From Streptomyces sp. DG2A-72 (GTDB taxonomy: Bacteria; Actinomycetota; Actinomycetes; Streptomycetales; Streptomycetaceae): DNA of 64,000 nt. This document shows, piece by piece, positions 39,059-48,931 of this stretch. A program made the position numbers and the translations under genes. Location: the NCBI RefSeq assembly GCF_030499575.1, contig NZ_JASTLC010000001.1:2566001-2630000 (forward strand), read 5' to 3'. Each line of letters opens with the position of its first letter. The stretch's first letter is position 1. A model generated the notes under the pieces. That model worked only from the letters and a program-made list of their open reading frames with translations, was not told where the DNA came from and searched no databases.

Positions 39059-39715
39059 CTACGCCGCCCTCAGCCGCTTCGCGAACTCCGCCGCCGCGGC
39101 CCCCGGATCCGCCGCCTCCGTGATGGCCCGTACGACGACGACCCGGCGGGCGCCCGCTTCCAGCACCTCGTCGAGGTTGGCCAGGTCGACGCCGCCGATG
39201 GCGAACCAGGGGCGGTCGGTGCCGAGGGCGGCGGTGTGGCGGACCAGGTCGAGGCCGGGGGCGTGGCGGCCGGGCTTGGTGGGGGTGGGCCAGCACGGGC
39301 CGGTGCAGAAGTAGTCCACGCCGTCCTGGACCGCGGCCGCGGTCGCCTCGGACCCGGCGTGTGTCGAGCGGCCGATGAGAACGTCGTCGCCGAGGATCGC
39401 CCGGGCCGCCGGGACGGGCAGATCGCCCTGGCCGAGATGGAGTACGTCGGCGCGGGCGGCGTGGGCGACGTCCGCCCGGTCGTTGACCGCGAGGAGCTTG
39501 CCGTGCCGGGCGCAGACGTCGGCGAAGAGCTGGAGGTGCTCCAGTTCCTCCGCCGCTTCCATGCCCTTGTCCCGCAACTGCACGATGTCAACGCCGCCCG
39601 CCAGGACCGCGTCGAGGAACTCGGGCAGGTCGCCCTGGCTCTTGCGGGCGTCCGTGCACAGATAGACGCGGGCGTCGGCGAGCCGGTCGCGCAGGGTGGC
39701 GGCGGTGTCGGGCAT
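39059..39715 (-). CDS. thiE: Thiamine-phosphate synthase ThiE
   Basis: The 218-residue TIM-barrel enzyme joins HMP-pyrophosphate and thiazole phosphate to thiamine phosphate. It has [10 protein letters not shown] near residue 42, [32 protein letters not shown] and a C-terminal [20 protein letters not shown], all ThiE motifs. ATG 39715 follows GGGGGA. The thiazole genes thiO-thiS-thiG lie 2.5 kb away on the other strand; unlike those, no TPP riboswitch is seen here. Confidence 0.97.
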   Translation of the reverse strand: MPDTAATLRDRLADARVYLCTDARKSQGDLPEFLDAVLAGGVDIVQLRDKGMEAAEELEHLQLFADVCARHGKLLAVNDRADVAHAARADVLHLGQGDLPVPAARAILGDDVLIGRSTHAGSEATAAAVQDGVDYFCTGPCWPTPTKPGRHAPGLDLVRHTAALGTDRPWFAIGGVDLANLDEVLEAGARRVVVVRAITEAADPGAAAAEFAKRLRAA

Positions 39716-39730
39716 GGGTTCCCCCGTTTG

Positions 39731-39797
39731 TCGGTGGCGCAACGCCACGATTGTCGGTGGCGTACGGGCCACGGTGATGGTCGGTGGCGTACGGGCC
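39731..39797. repeat. Direct repeats upstream of thiE
   Basis: TCGGTGGCGTACGGGCC occurs at 39754-39770 and 39781-39797 (period 27). A partial copy TCGGTGGCG begins at 39731, and an inverted GGCCCGTACGCC stands at 39897-39908. The repeats lie in the thiE leader, between thiE and the DNA-binding protein gene. Confidence 0.6.
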
Positions 39798-39935
39798 GCG
39801 GCGCGCGTGCCGTCGCGGGTGTCCGTCGGCTGCCAAGGGCCGCTCGCCGGCCGCTGCGGGCCGCACTGCACCGTGCCCGTGGCCTTCGCGGGCCGCGGCC
39901 CGTACGCCGGACGTGTTCAGGTCAGCGTGCGGTGA

Positions 39936-40307
39936 TCAGACGGCGAGCGCCTGGGCGCGGCGCTTCACCTCCGTGCCGCGGTTTTCGCTCAGGGCCTGCG
40001 CGGGGGTGCCGGGCAGGCTCTCGTCGGGGGTGAAGAGCCACTCGAGCATCTCTTCGTCAGTGAAGCCGTCGTCCCGCAGCAGCGTCAGGGTCCCGGACAG
40101 GCCCTTGACCACCTTCTGCTCGGCCCCGTCGATGAAGGCGGCGGGGACGTGCAGCGCGCGGTTCTCACCACGGCGTACGGCGATGAGCTGGCCGTCCTTG
40201 ACCAGCTGCCGGACGCGGGTCACCTCGACATCGAGCATTTCTGCGATGTCGGGCAGGGTGAGCCAGGCGGGGACGAGAGCATCGATCTTTGCGTCAATCT
40301 CGGTCAC
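39936..40307 (-). CDS. Rv2175c-like DNA-binding protein
   Basis: The 123-residue protein has a winged-helix core with LTLPDIAEMLDVEVTRVRQLVKDGQLIAVRR and a conserved C-terminus GFTDEEMLEWLFTPDESLPGTPAQALSENRGTEVKRRAQALA. This matches Mycobacterium tuberculosis Rv2175c, a DNA-binding substrate of the kinase PknL encoded beside it. GTG 40307 gives the family length; no RBS is clear, and an in-frame start at 40403 is possible. In this window a PASTA kinase gene lies about 4 kb away. Target sites and function are unknown. Confidence 0.88.
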   Translation of the reverse strand: MTEIDAKIDALVPAWLTLPDIAEMLDVEVTRVRQLVKDGQLIAVRRGENRALHVPAAFIDGAEQKVVKGLSGTLTLLRDDGFTDEEMLEWLFTPDESLPGTPAQALSENRGTEVKRRAQALAV

Positions 40308-40410
40308 GGGACAAGCGTGCCATCCCGGACTGACAGTCGGAAGCCAGACCCGTCCGACCTGCGCGAACGCGTTACGCCGTGACAGTCGTCGCCCCCCCAC
40401 CACGGACGCC

Positions 40411-41640
40411 TTACGCCGTCGCCGACTTGAGCGGTCGCGCCGGATCCGAGATCAGTACCGGATTCATCTCCGCGCCCGCCTCGATCAGCCGCCGCCCCTG
40501 GGCCAGGTCCCTGGGGCGGCCCACCGCGAGCAGGGCGACCAGGCGGTTCTCGCGGAGCCAGCACACCGTCCAGGACGGGCCGGAGGGGTCGCCGCGCCAC
40601 AGGGTCGTGTCGGCGGACGCGTGATGGCCGGCGTACTGGACGAAGCGGCCGAACTGCTCCGACCAGAAGTACGGGACCGGGTCGTACACCGCGGGGGCCT
40701 CGCCGATGATGTTCGCCGCGACCGTGCGCGGCCCCTGGAGGGCGTTGTCCCAGTGGTGGACCAGCAGGCGCTCGCCATACCTTCCCGAAGGGAAGGAGGC
40801 GCAGTCGCCGACCGCGTAGACGTCCGGGACGGAGGTCTGCAGCCGGTCGTCGGCCACGACCTCGCCGTGCCGGCCCAGCTTGATGCCCGAACCGGCGAGC
40901 CAGGCGGTGGCGGGCCGGGCACCGATGCCGACCACGACGGCGTCCGCGGGCAGCCGTGAGCCGTCGTCGAGGACGACCGCGCCGGGCTCGACGTGCTCCA
41001 CGCGCGCGTGCGTCCGCAGCACCGCGCCGCTGTCGGCGTACCAGGCGGCCATCGGCGCGGCCACCTCGGCGGGCAGCGCTCCCGCGAGCGGTCGGTCGGC
41101 GGCCTCCACGACGGTCACCGCGCAGCCCGCCTCGCGCGCCGCCGTGGCGAACTCCGCGCCGATCCAGCCCGCACCGACGACCACGATGTCGTGCTGCCGG
41201 GCGAGCACCGGCCGCAGCCGCTCGGCGTCGTCCAGGGTGCGCAGCAGATGGACGCCGGGGACGCCCTCGGCGCCCGGCAGCCGGATCGGTTCCGCACCGG
41301 TGGCGAGGACCAGGACGTCGTACGGGACGGGCCCGGCTTCGGTGTCCAGCTCGTGCTCGGCGGGGCGCACACCCAGCACCTCGCGCCCCAGCTCCAGTTC
41401 GATGCCGAGCGCCTCGAAGTCCACGTCGAAGGCGGAGCCCTCGGCCTTGCCGAGCAGCACGGCCTTGGACAGCGGCGGCCGGTCGTACGGCTGGTGCGGC
41501 TCGGCGCCGATCAGCGTCACGGTGCCGGTGAAGCCCTGTTCCCGCAGGGCGACGGCCATCTGCACACCGGCCATGCCCGCACCGGCCACGACCACGCGCC
41601 GCGGCTGTGACGTGCCTCGTTGCTGCGTCTGCTCGCTCAC
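40411..41640 (-). CDS. Ferredoxin reductase-like FAD/NAD(P)H oxidoreductase
   Basis: The 409-residue flavoprotein has an N-terminal FAD motif VVVAGAGMAGVQMAVALREQG, the active-site stretch YDRPPLSKAVLLG, an NAD(P)H motif IVVVGAGWIGAEFATAAREAG and the second FAD motif DVYAVGDCASFP. This is the rubredoxin/putidaredoxin reductase (BphA4-like) arrangement. A reductase C-terminal domain follows. It probably feeds electrons to a ferredoxin serving P450s or oxygenases. GTG 41640 is the start. A 17-bp palindrome lies 15 nt upstream. Confidence 0.92.
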   Translation of the reverse strand: MSEQTQQRGTSQPRRVVVAGAGMAGVQMAVALREQGFTGTVTLIGAEPHQPYDRPPLSKAVLLGKAEGSAFDVDFEALGIELELGREVLGVRPAEHELDTEAGPVPYDVLVLATGAEPIRLPGAEGVPGVHLLRTLDDAERLRPVLARQHDIVVVGAGWIGAEFATAAREAGCAVTVVEAADRPLAGALPAEVAAPMAAWYADSGAVLRTHARVEHVEPGAVVLDDGSRLPADAVVVGIGARPATAWLAGSGIKLGRHGEVVADDRLQTSVPDVYAVGDCASFPSGRYGERLLVHHWDNALQGPRTVAANIIGEAPAVYDPVPYFWSEQFGRFVQYAGHHASADTTLWRGDPSGPSWTVCWLRENRLVALLAVGRPRDLAQGRRLIEAGAEMNPVLISDPARPLKSATA

Positions 41641-41655
41641 CTGATCACCATAGAC

Positions 41656-41672
41656 ACTGACGATTCGTCAGT
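41656..41672. promoter_or_regulatory. 17-bp palindromic operator upstream of the ferredoxin reductase gene
   Basis: ACTGACGA-T-TCGTCAGT is a perfect 8-bp inverted repeat with a 1-bp centre. It lies 16-32 nt from the GTG start, so a bound protein would block initiation. Its ACTGAC and GTCAGT ends are the same half-sites as in the TetR operator at 31421-31442, with wider spacing. Confidence 0.6.
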
Positions 41673-41684
41673 CAGCGGCCGGGT

Positions 41685-42044
41685 TCAGTGACCTGCTCCA
41701 CAATCCTCGTCGACCTGCTCCACCACACTCGTCCCACTGCCCGGCTGCGACTCCCACTCCCAGGTCTCCTCCAGCCGCACCCGCCCGTCCGGCAGCTCCA
41801 CGACCGTCGACACGCAGTGCCCCGAGGACGTCGTCCCGTCGCCCTTGAGCTGCACGTACCGGAAGTCGAGCCGGTCGCCCTCACGGGTACCCACCAGACG
41901 CCCGCGTACGACGTCCCCGCCCGCGTACTCGGCCCAGATCGTCCCGTCCTCCTCGTGGTACGTGAACCGCGTGCGCGTACCCACCTGACCTGGGGCTTGG
42001 TCGGCGACAGGCGCCAGGACAAGGCTGTCGAGCGAGCGGGGCAT
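41685..42044 (-). CDS. Small conserved protein of unknown function
   Basis: The 119-residue protein consists mainly of predicted beta strands: GTRTRFTYHEEDGTIWAEYAGGDVVRGRLVGTREGDRLDFRYVQL and later SSGHCVSTVVELPDGRVRLEETWEWES. This suggests a lipocalin- or barrel-like fold. Similar Streptomyces proteins are annotated only as hypothetical. ATG 42044 follows AAGGGAG. It is divergent from the thiO operon and has no signal peptide or membrane helix. Confidence 0.8.
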   Translation of the reverse strand: MPRSLDSLVLAPVADQAPGQVGTRTRFTYHEEDGTIWAEYAGGDVVRGRLVGTREGDRLDFRYVQLKGDGTTSSGHCVSTVVELPDGRVRLEETWEWESQPGSGTSVVEQVDEDCGAGH

Positions 42045-42057
42045 GACACAGGCTCCC

Positions 42058-42087
42058 TTACAAAGGCGCGGAAACAGGGGCTAGGGT
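42058..42087 (+). promoter_or_regulatory. Promoter of the thiO-thiS-thiG operon
   Basis: TTACAA (42058-42063) and TAGGGT (42082-42087) are separated by 18 nt, about 20 nt upstream of the TPP aptamer. Confidence 0.55.
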
Positions 42088-42105
42088 GGCCAACGTAGAG
42101 CACTC

Positions 42106-42192
42106 GCGGGAGCCCGGACGCACCGGGCTGAGAGGGAGGCTGGCGGCCTCCGACCGTACGAACCTGATCCGGGTCATGCCGGCGAAGGGAGG
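42106..42192 (+). ncRNA. TPP (THI-element) riboswitch
   Basis: The conserved core CCGGGCTGAGAGGG, CGACCGT, and AACCTGATCCGGGTCATGCCGGCGAAGGGAGG is present in order, matching the thiamine pyrophosphate aptamer. The 3' end merges with the thiO Shine-Dalgarno (GGGAGGGG, 42187-42194) and there is no U-run, so control is probably at translation initiation. It should repress thiazole synthesis when TPP is plentiful. Confidence 0.93.
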
Positions 42193-42204
42193 GGCTGGAC
42201 GCCC

Positions 42205-43394
42205 ATGTCGCATACGTCCGACACAGCTACGTTCGACAAAGCTACGTCCGACACCGCAGACGTCCTTGTCATCGGGGGCGGAATCATCGGACTCGTGACG
42301 GCGTGGCGGGCCGCGCAGCGCGGGTTCGCCACGGCCGTCGTGGATCCCGAGCCGGGCGGCGGAGCCGCGCAGGTGGCGGCCGGGATGCTGGCCGCCGTCA
42401 CGGAACTGCACTACGGCGAGCAGACCCTGCTCGGCCTGAACCTCGCCTCGGCCCGCCGCTACCCGGACTTCGCGGCCGAACTCACCGAGCTGACCGGCCA
42501 CGACCTCGGCTACCGCCAGTGCGGCACGCTCACCGTCGCCCTGGACGCCGACGACCGCGCCCATCTGCGCGAACTGCACGCGCTGCAACGGGCGTCGGGG
42601 CTGGACTCCGAGTGGCTGTCCGGGCGGGAGTGCCGGCGTCTGGAGCCGATGCTCGCGCCCGGTGTGCGCGGCGGGCTGCGGGTCGACGGCGACCATCAGA
42701 TCGACCCGCGGCGGCTCGCCGGTGCGCTGGTGGCCGCGTGCGAGCGGGCCGGAGTGGTCTTCCACCGGACCTGGGCCGAGCGGCTGTCGGTCGTACGGGA
42801 GCGCGCGGCCGGTGTCGTCACGCGCGACGGCAAGACCGTGGGCGCGGGGCAGGTCGTCCTCGCCGCGGGCAGCCTGAGCGGACAGCTCGCGGGCGTTCCG
42901 GAGGACGTACTGCCGCCCGTACGGCCCGTGAAGGGGCAGGTGGTGCGGCTGACCGTGCCGGAGCGGTTCGCGCCGTTCCTGAGCCGGACCGTGCGCGCCG
43001 TGGTCCGCGGCAGCCATGTCTACCTGGTGCCGCGCGAGAACGGCGAGCTGGTCATCGGCGCGACCAGCGAGGAGCTGGGCTGGGACACGACAGTGACGGC
43101 GGGCGGCGTCTACGAGCTGCTGCGCGACGCGCACGAGCTGGTCCCCGGCCTCACCGAGCTGCCGCTGACGGAGACCCGGGCCGGACTGCGCCCCGGCTCC
43201 CCCGACAACGCGCCACTGCTCGGTCCGACGGCCCTTCCCGGACTCCTGCTGGCCACCGGCCACTACCGCAACGGCGTGCTGCTCACACCGGTCACCGGCG
43301 ACGCCATGGCCCACGCGCTGGCCACCGGTGAACTCCCGGACGAGGCCCGCCCCTTCACCCCGAAGCGCTTCGGCGCACTCACGGAGCTGCCCGC

Positions 43395-43398
<4 letters not shown>
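42205..43398 (+). CDS. thiO: Glycine oxidase ThiO
   Basis: The 397-residue flavoprotein oxidises glycine to the imine used in thiazole synthesis, the aerobic alternative to ThiH. The FAD motif VLVIGGGIIGLVTAWRAAQRGFATAVVD lies at about residues 20-47, and HYRNGVLLTPVTGDAMA closes the FAD site. ATG 42205 follows the riboswitch-controlled RBS. The first 17 residues contain TSDTA-TFDKA-TSDTA, encoded by three imperfect 15-bp repeats. It overlaps thiS by 4 nt. Confidence 0.96.
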
Positions 43399-44392
<994 letters not shown>

Positions 44393-44477
44393 TCACATAC
44401 GTGCGACGTGCGTCACAGCTCGGCTGCAGTAGAGCCCCTATCACGACCGAAACGGCGGTTGTGTCAGCGGTGGCTCG

Positions 44478-44483
44478 TAGACT
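44478..44483 (+). promoter_or_regulatory. -10 element of the kinase gene (leaderless)
   Basis: TAGACT ends 7 nt before GTG 44491 with no RBS between, so the transcript should begin at the start codon. Confidence 0.5.
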
Positions 44484-44490
44484 CACCTGC

Positions 44491-46398
44491 GTGGATACGA
44501 CCCTTCAGGACCCGTTGGTCGGGCAGGTGCTCGACGGCCGCTATCGCGTGGACGCGCGGATCGCCGTCGGCGGGATGGCCACGGTCTACCGGGCCGTGGA
44601 CACCCGGCTCGACCGTGTCCTCGCACTCAAGGTGATGCACCCCACGCTCGCGACCGACGGCTCCTTCGTGGAGCGGTTCATCCGCGAGGCGAAGTCCGTG
44701 GCGCGGCTGGCTCATCCGAACGTGGTGCAGGTCTTCGACCAGGGGACCGACGGGTCGTACGTCTATCTGGCCATGGAGTACATCGCGGGCTGCACGCTCC
44801 GTGACGTACTGCGCGAGCGCGGGGCGCTCCAGCCGCGCGCCGCGTTCGACATCCTGGAGCCGGTGCTCGCCGCGCTGGGTGCCGCGCACCGCGCCGGGTT
44901 CGTGCACCGGGACATGAAGCCGGAGAACGTGCTGATAGGAGACGACGGCCGGGTCAAGGTCGCCGACTTCGGGCTGGTGCGGGCCGTGGACACGGTCACC
45001 AACACCACCGGCGCGGTCCTCGGCACCGTCTCGTACCTCGCCCCCGAGCAGATCGAGCACGGCACCACCGACCCGCGCGTCGACGTGTACGCGTGCGGCG
45101 TGATGCTCTACGAGATGCTGACCGGCGACCGCCCGCACCAGGGCGACTCCCCCGCGATAGTGCTCTACAAGCACCTGCACGAGGACGTACCGCCCCCGTC
45201 GGCCGCCGTCCCGGGGCTGCCGTACGAGCTGGACGAGCTGATGGCGTCCGCCACCGCCCGCAACCCCGACATCCGGCCGTACGACGCCGTGGCGCTGCTC
45301 GCCCACGCGCGCGAGACCCGCGGCGCGCTCAGCGCGGACCAACTGGACGCGGTGCCGCCACAGGCGATCACGTCCGGACATCTCAACGCGGACGACCGCA
45401 CGAGCGTGATCCCGCGTGCGCTGACCCTCCCGGTCAACGAGGACGAGCCCGAGGTCCACCGCACGAGCCGCTTCCAGAGCCCGCCGCCCCTGCCGTCGCG
45501 CCGCTCCGCCCCGCCCCGCGGACGGCTGTTCACGATCATCGCGGCCGTCCTGCTGGTCTTCGGCGTGGGCGCCGGTATCTGGTACATCAACTCCGGCCAG
45601 TTCACCCGGGTCCCGCCGCTGGTGACGAAGACGCAGGCGCAGGCCCGGGACCGGCTGGAGTCGGCCGGTCTTGAGGTCGGCCAGGTCAAGCACGCCTACA
45701 GCGACACCGTGAAGCGCGGTTCGGTCATCAGCACCGATCCGGGGGTGGGCGACCGGATACGGCAGAACGACTCCGTGACGCTCACGATCTCCGACGGCCC
45801 GCAGAACGTGCAGGTGCCCGATGTGGAGGGCTACCGGCTCGACCGGGCGCGGTCCGTGCTGAAGCAGGAAGGGCTGGCACCGGGCATGGTGACCCGGAAG
45901 TTCAGCGAGGACGTCGAGGCGGGCTTCGTGATCAGCACCGACCCGGGCTCGGGCACCACCCGGCGCTCCGGCTCCGCGGTCGCGCTCACCGTCAGCAAGG
46001 GCAGCCCCGTGGAGGTCGCCGATGTCGCCGGCGCAAGCCTTCAGGACGCGAAGGCGGAGCTGGAGGAGGCCGGCCTGAAGGTGCGGGTCGCTGCCGAGCA
46101 GGTCACCTCGGAGTTCGACAAGGGCCAGGTCGCGCGCCAGTCCCCGGCCGCCGGCAGCGAGGCCGCCGAGGGCGACACGGTGACGCTGACGCTGTCCAAG
46201 GGCCCGGAGATGGTCGAGGTCCCGGACGTGGTCGGCGACAGCGTCGACGACGCCAAGGCGGAGCTTCAGGCCGCCGGCTTCCAGGTCGACGAGGACCGCG
46301 GTCTGCTCGGGCTGTTCGGCGACACCGTCAAGAAGCAGTCCGTGAAGGGTGGCAAGACGGCCCCCAAGGGGTCGACGATCACCATCCAGATCCGCTGA
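44491..46398 (+). CDS. PASTA-domain Ser/Thr protein kinase
   Basis: The 635-residue bitopic kinase has a Hanks-type domain (about residues 13-280) with a glycine loop AVGGMATVY, ATP-binding Lys47, catalytic HRDMKPEN (His139-Asp141) and DFG in KVADFGLVRA. A juxtamembrane linker and one transmembrane helix (about 346-366) follow. Four extracytoplasmic PASTA repeats end the protein; these bind muropeptides or lipid II in related kinases. GTG 44491 is preferred as a leaderless start; an in-frame GTG at 44461 would add ten residues. By gene order it corresponds to the PknL region of M. tuberculosis. It probably signals cell-wall state to cytoplasmic targets, possibly including the Rv2175c-like protein. 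Confidence 0.95.
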   Translation: MDTTLQDPLVGQVLDGRYRVDARIAVGGMATVYRAVDTRLDRVLALKVMHPTLATDGSFVERFIREAKSVARLAHPNVVQVFDQGTDGSYVYLAMEYIAGCTLRDVLRERGALQPRAAFDILEPVLAALGAAHRAGFVHRDMKPENVLIGDDGRVKVADFGLVRAVDTVTNTTGAVLGTVSYLAPEQIEHGTTDPRVDVYACGVMLYEMLTGDRPHQGDSPAIVLYKHLHEDVPPPSAAVPGLPYELDELMASATARNPDIRPYDAVALLAHARETRGALSADQLDAVPPQAITSGHLNADDRTSVIPRALTLPVNEDEPEVHRTSRFQSPPPLPSRRSAPPRGRLFTIIAAVLLVFGVGAGIWYINSGQFTRVPPLVTKTQAQARDRLESAGLEVGQVKHAYSDTVKRGSVISTDPGVGDRIRQNDSVTLTISDGPQNVQVPDVEGYRLDRARSVLKQEGLAPGMVTRKFSEDVEAGFVISTDPGSGTTRRSGSAVALTVSKGSPVEVADVAGASLQDAKAELEEAGLKVRVAAEQVTSEFDKGQVARQSPAAGSEAAEGDTVTLTLSKGPEMVEVPDVVGDSVDDAKAELQAAGFQVDEDRGLLGLFGDTVKKQSVKGGKTAPKGSTITIQIR

Positions 46399-46415
46399 CG
46401 GGACCCGCGAACAGA

Positions 46416-47285
46416 ATGACCGGCAAGCAACCGCGCAACCCCGTCGGCGGGCATGTCCCCGTCGCCGGCGGTCTGAACTCCGTGGGCCTGACGTACGCCC
46501 GTGACCTCAAGGCCGAGACCGTTCAGGTCTTCGTCGCCAACCCGCGCGGCTGGGCCACGCCCGTCGGAAACCCGCGGCAGGACGAGGAGTTCCGGGCGGC
46601 CTGCGCCGCCGAGTCGATCCCGGCGTATGTACATGCCCCGTACCTGATCAACTTCGGTTCGCACACCGAGGCGACCGCGGAGAAGTCGGTGGATTCCCTG
46701 CGGCACTCGCTGCGGCGCGGGCGGGAGATCGGGGCGCTGGGCGTGGTCGTGCACACGGGCAGCGCGACCGGCGGCCGGGACCGTGCCGTGGCGCTGAAGC
46801 AGGTACGCCAGTACCTGCTGCCGCTGCTGGACGAGCTGACCCACGACGACGACCCGTATCTGCTGCTGGAGTCGACGGCGGGCCAGGGTTCCTCGCTCTG
46901 CTCCCGCACCTGGGACTTCGGACCGTACTTCGACGCGCTGGACGCCCATCCGATGCTGGGCGTCTGCCTGGACACCTGCCACATCTTCGCCGCCGGACAC
47001 GACCTCACCGGGCCGAGCGGTATGCACCAGACGCTCGATCTGCTGGTGGACACGGTCGGCGAGGGCCGGCTGAAGCTGATCCACGCCAATGACTCCAAGG
47101 ACGTGGTCGGCGCCCACAAGGACCGCCACGAGAACATCGGCGCCGGTCACATCGGCGAGGACCCGTTCCGCGCGCTGATGACGCACCCCGCCACCAAGGG
47201 CGTCCCGCTGATCATCGAGACACCCGGCGGCAAGCAGGGGCATGCGGCGGATGTGGAGCGGCTGAAGAAGCTCAGGGACGGCTGA
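46416..47285 (+). CDS. nfo: Deoxyribonuclease IV (AP endonuclease)
   Basis: The 289-residue TIM-barrel enzyme incises DNA at abasic sites using three zinc ions. It has YVHAPYLINFGS (His ligand), GVVVHTGS, LLLESTAGQG (Glu ligand), GVCLDTCHIFAAGHDL (Asp and His ligands), HANDSKDVVGAHKDRHENIGAGHIG and LIIETPGG. ATG 46416 lies 18 nt after the kinase stop, so co-transcription is likely. Confidence 0.95.
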   Translation: MTGKQPRNPVGGHVPVAGGLNSVGLTYARDLKAETVQVFVANPRGWATPVGNPRQDEEFRAACAAESIPAYVHAPYLINFGSHTEATAEKSVDSLRHSLRRGREIGALGVVVHTGSATGGRDRAVALKQVRQYLLPLLDELTHDDDPYLLLESTAGQGSSLCSRTWDFGPYFDALDAHPMLGVCLDTCHIFAAGHDLTGPSGMHQTLDLLVDTVGEGRLKLIHANDSKDVVGAHKDRHENIGAGHIGEDPFRALMTHPATKGVPLIIETPGGKQGHAADVERLKKLRDG

Positions 47286-47297
47286 GGCGCGAGGCGG

Positions 47298-47573
47298 TCA
47301 GTCCTCGTTTTCGAACAGGACGTGGGTCGTGTCGACGAGGTGCACCACGAGCACGATCAGCAGCCCGTCACTGACGACATACTCAATGGCCATGGTGTGG
47401 GTCAGCGCGAGGGAGCGAGTGTTCTCATCACCGGAAATGGGCGACGAGACCTTGGGGCGGGGGTCCGTGGTCAGTATGGCGAGGCCACGTTGGAGCAGCT
47501 CACGGCGGTCGTCCGGAAGACTGTCGCGCACACGCGCCGCGGCCTCCGAGAAGATCACGTTGACGAAGGCCAT
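47298..47573 (-). CDS. Small protein of unknown function (toxin-like size and fold pattern)
   Basis: The 91-residue protein has two predicted helices (VNVIFSEAAARVRDSLPDDRRELLQRGLAILTTDP) followed by three strands (TRSLALTHTMAIEYVVSDGLLIVLVVHLVD). That helix-helix-sheet order is reminiscent of RelE/ParE toxins. No antitoxin gene is adjacent and no catalytic residue can be named. Its ATG 47573 has an AGGAG RBS at good spacing, and base composition fits the neighbours, so it is a credible gene. Function unknown. Confidence 0.7.
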   Translation of the reverse strand: MAFVNVIFSEAAARVRDSLPDDRRELLQRGLAILTTDPRPKVSSPISGDENTRSLALTHTMAIEYVVSDGLLIVLVVHLVDTTHVLFENED

Positions 47574-47627
47574 CTTGGCGCTCCTGCCCGGTTGTCCTGC
47601 TGACCGGCGCTCAGCTTACCGGCAGGT

Positions 47628-48260
47628 TCAGAGCTCGGGCCCGTCCCCGGGCTCCTCCTGGTACGAGTACCGCTGTTCCTTCCATGGATCGCCGAGGTTG
47701 TGATAGCCGCGCTCCTCCCAGAAGCCACGGCGGTCGGCGGTCATGTACTCGACCCCGCGCACCCATTTGGGGCCCTTCCAGGCGTACAGATGGGGGACGA
47801 CGAGGCGGAGCGGGAAGCCGTGCTCGGCGGTGAGGAGCTCGCCGTCCTTGTGGGTGGCGAAGATCGTGCGCTCGGCGGCGAAGTCCGTGAGGCGCAGGTT
47901 GGAGCTGAATCCGTACTCCGCCCACACCATCACATGGGTGACCTCGGGTGCGGGCGGGGCGATCTCGAGGATCGTACGGGCCGGAATGCCGCCCCATTCC
48001 GCGGAGAGCATGCTGAACTTCGTCACGCAGTGCAGATCGGCCACGACGGTGGTGTACGGCAGGGCTGTGAACTCCTCATGGGTCCAGGAGTCCTTCTCGC
48101 CGTCCGCGGTCGCGCCGAAGACCCTGAACTCCCAGCGCTCGGGCCGGAACTTGGGAACGGGACCGTAGTGCGTGACCGGCCAGCCGCGCTGCACTCGCTG
48201 CCCCGGCGGAAGCTCCGGCTGTGCCGTTCCTCCAGATTCGCTCTCCACCGGCTGACCCAT
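47628..48260 (-). CDS. Sulfite oxidase-like molybdopterin protein
   Basis: The 210-residue cytoplasmic protein matches the sulfite-oxidase/YedY molybdopterin-binding domain. FRVFGATADGE, then TVVADLHCVTKFSML with the molybdenum-ligand Cys, and PLRLVVPHLYAWKGPKWVRGVEYM are visible. It lacks a signal peptide, a heme domain and a dimerisation domain, so it is a stand-alone short member. ATG 48260 follows GGATGGAG. Substrate unknown. Confidence 0.92.
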   Translation of the reverse strand: MGQPVESESGGTAQPELPPGQRVQRGWPVTHYGPVPKFRPERWEFRVFGATADGEKDSWTHEEFTALPYTTVVADLHCVTKFSMLSAEWGGIPARTILEIAPPAPEVTHVMVWAEYGFSSNLRLTDFAAERTIFATHKDGELLTAEHGFPLRLVVPHLYAWKGPKWVRGVEYMTADRRGFWEERGYHNLGDPWKEQRYSYQEEPGDGPEL

Positions 48261-48341
48261 GTCTCCATCCTGACAGACCCGAGGCAGTGCACCTGACCGC
48301 CCTTGCCCTCAACCCGTACATATCGGACTAAGCATGCCCTT

Positions 48342-48352
48342 ACTTACTAAGT
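48342..48352. promoter_or_regulatory. Palindrome in the bfr / sulfite-oxidase-like divergent region
   Basis: ACTTA-C-TAAGT is a perfect 11-nt palindrome in an AT-rich patch of the 174-nt divergent gap. A second palindrome, CACCGGTG (48377-48384), lies closer to bfr. Neither matches the iron-box consensus. Confidence 0.35.
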
Positions 48353-48434
48353 GAAGACTTACTGGACGATCTTTGTCACCGGTGCAAGGATGCGGCGCAA
48401 CCTGCCAGTTCCCCGCTTGGAAGGAGCCTCTGCG

Positions 48435-48911
48435 ATGCAGGGCGACCCCGAGGTTCTCGAGTTTCTGAACGAACAGCTCACCGGCGAGCTGACGGCGATC
48501 AACCAGTACTGGCTGCACTACCGGATCCAGGACAACAACGGCTGGACGAAGCTCGCCAAGTACACGCGTGAAGAGTCCATCGACGAGATGAAGCACGCGG
48601 ACAAGATCACCGAGCGCATCCTCATGCTGGACGGCCTGCCCAACTACCAGCGGCTGTTCCATGTGCGGGTCGGCCAGACGGTCACCGAGATGTTCCAGGC
48701 CGACCGGCAGGTGGAGGTCGAAGCGATCGACCGCCTCAAGCGGGGTATCGAGGTGATGCGCACGAAGGGCGACATCACGTCCGCGAACATCTTCGAGTCG
48801 ATCCTCGAGGACGAGGAGCACCACATCGACTATCTGGACACGCAGCTGCAGCTCATCGACAAGCTCGGCGAGGCGCTGTACATCGCGCAGCAGATCGAGC
48901 AGCCGAGCTAG
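48435..48911 (+). CDS. bfr: Bacterioferritin
   Basis: The 158-residue heme ferritin forms a 24-subunit iron store. All ferroxidase-centre residues of the E. coli type are present: Glu18, Glu51, His54, Glu94, Glu127 and His130. The heme-ligand Met52 is also present. ATG 48435 follows AAGGAG. The convergent bfd gene, only 20 nt away, encodes the ferredoxin that releases its iron. Confidence 0.97.
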   Translation: MQGDPEVLEFLNEQLTGELTAINQYWLHYRIQDNNGWTKLAKYTREESIDEMKHADKITERILMLDGLPNYQRLFHVRVGQTVTEMFQADRQVEVEAIDRLKRGIEVMRTKGDITSANIFESILEDEEHHIDYLDTQLQLIDKLGEALYIAQQIEQPS

Positions 48912-48931
48912 CAGCGGACCGAGCGGCCCGG

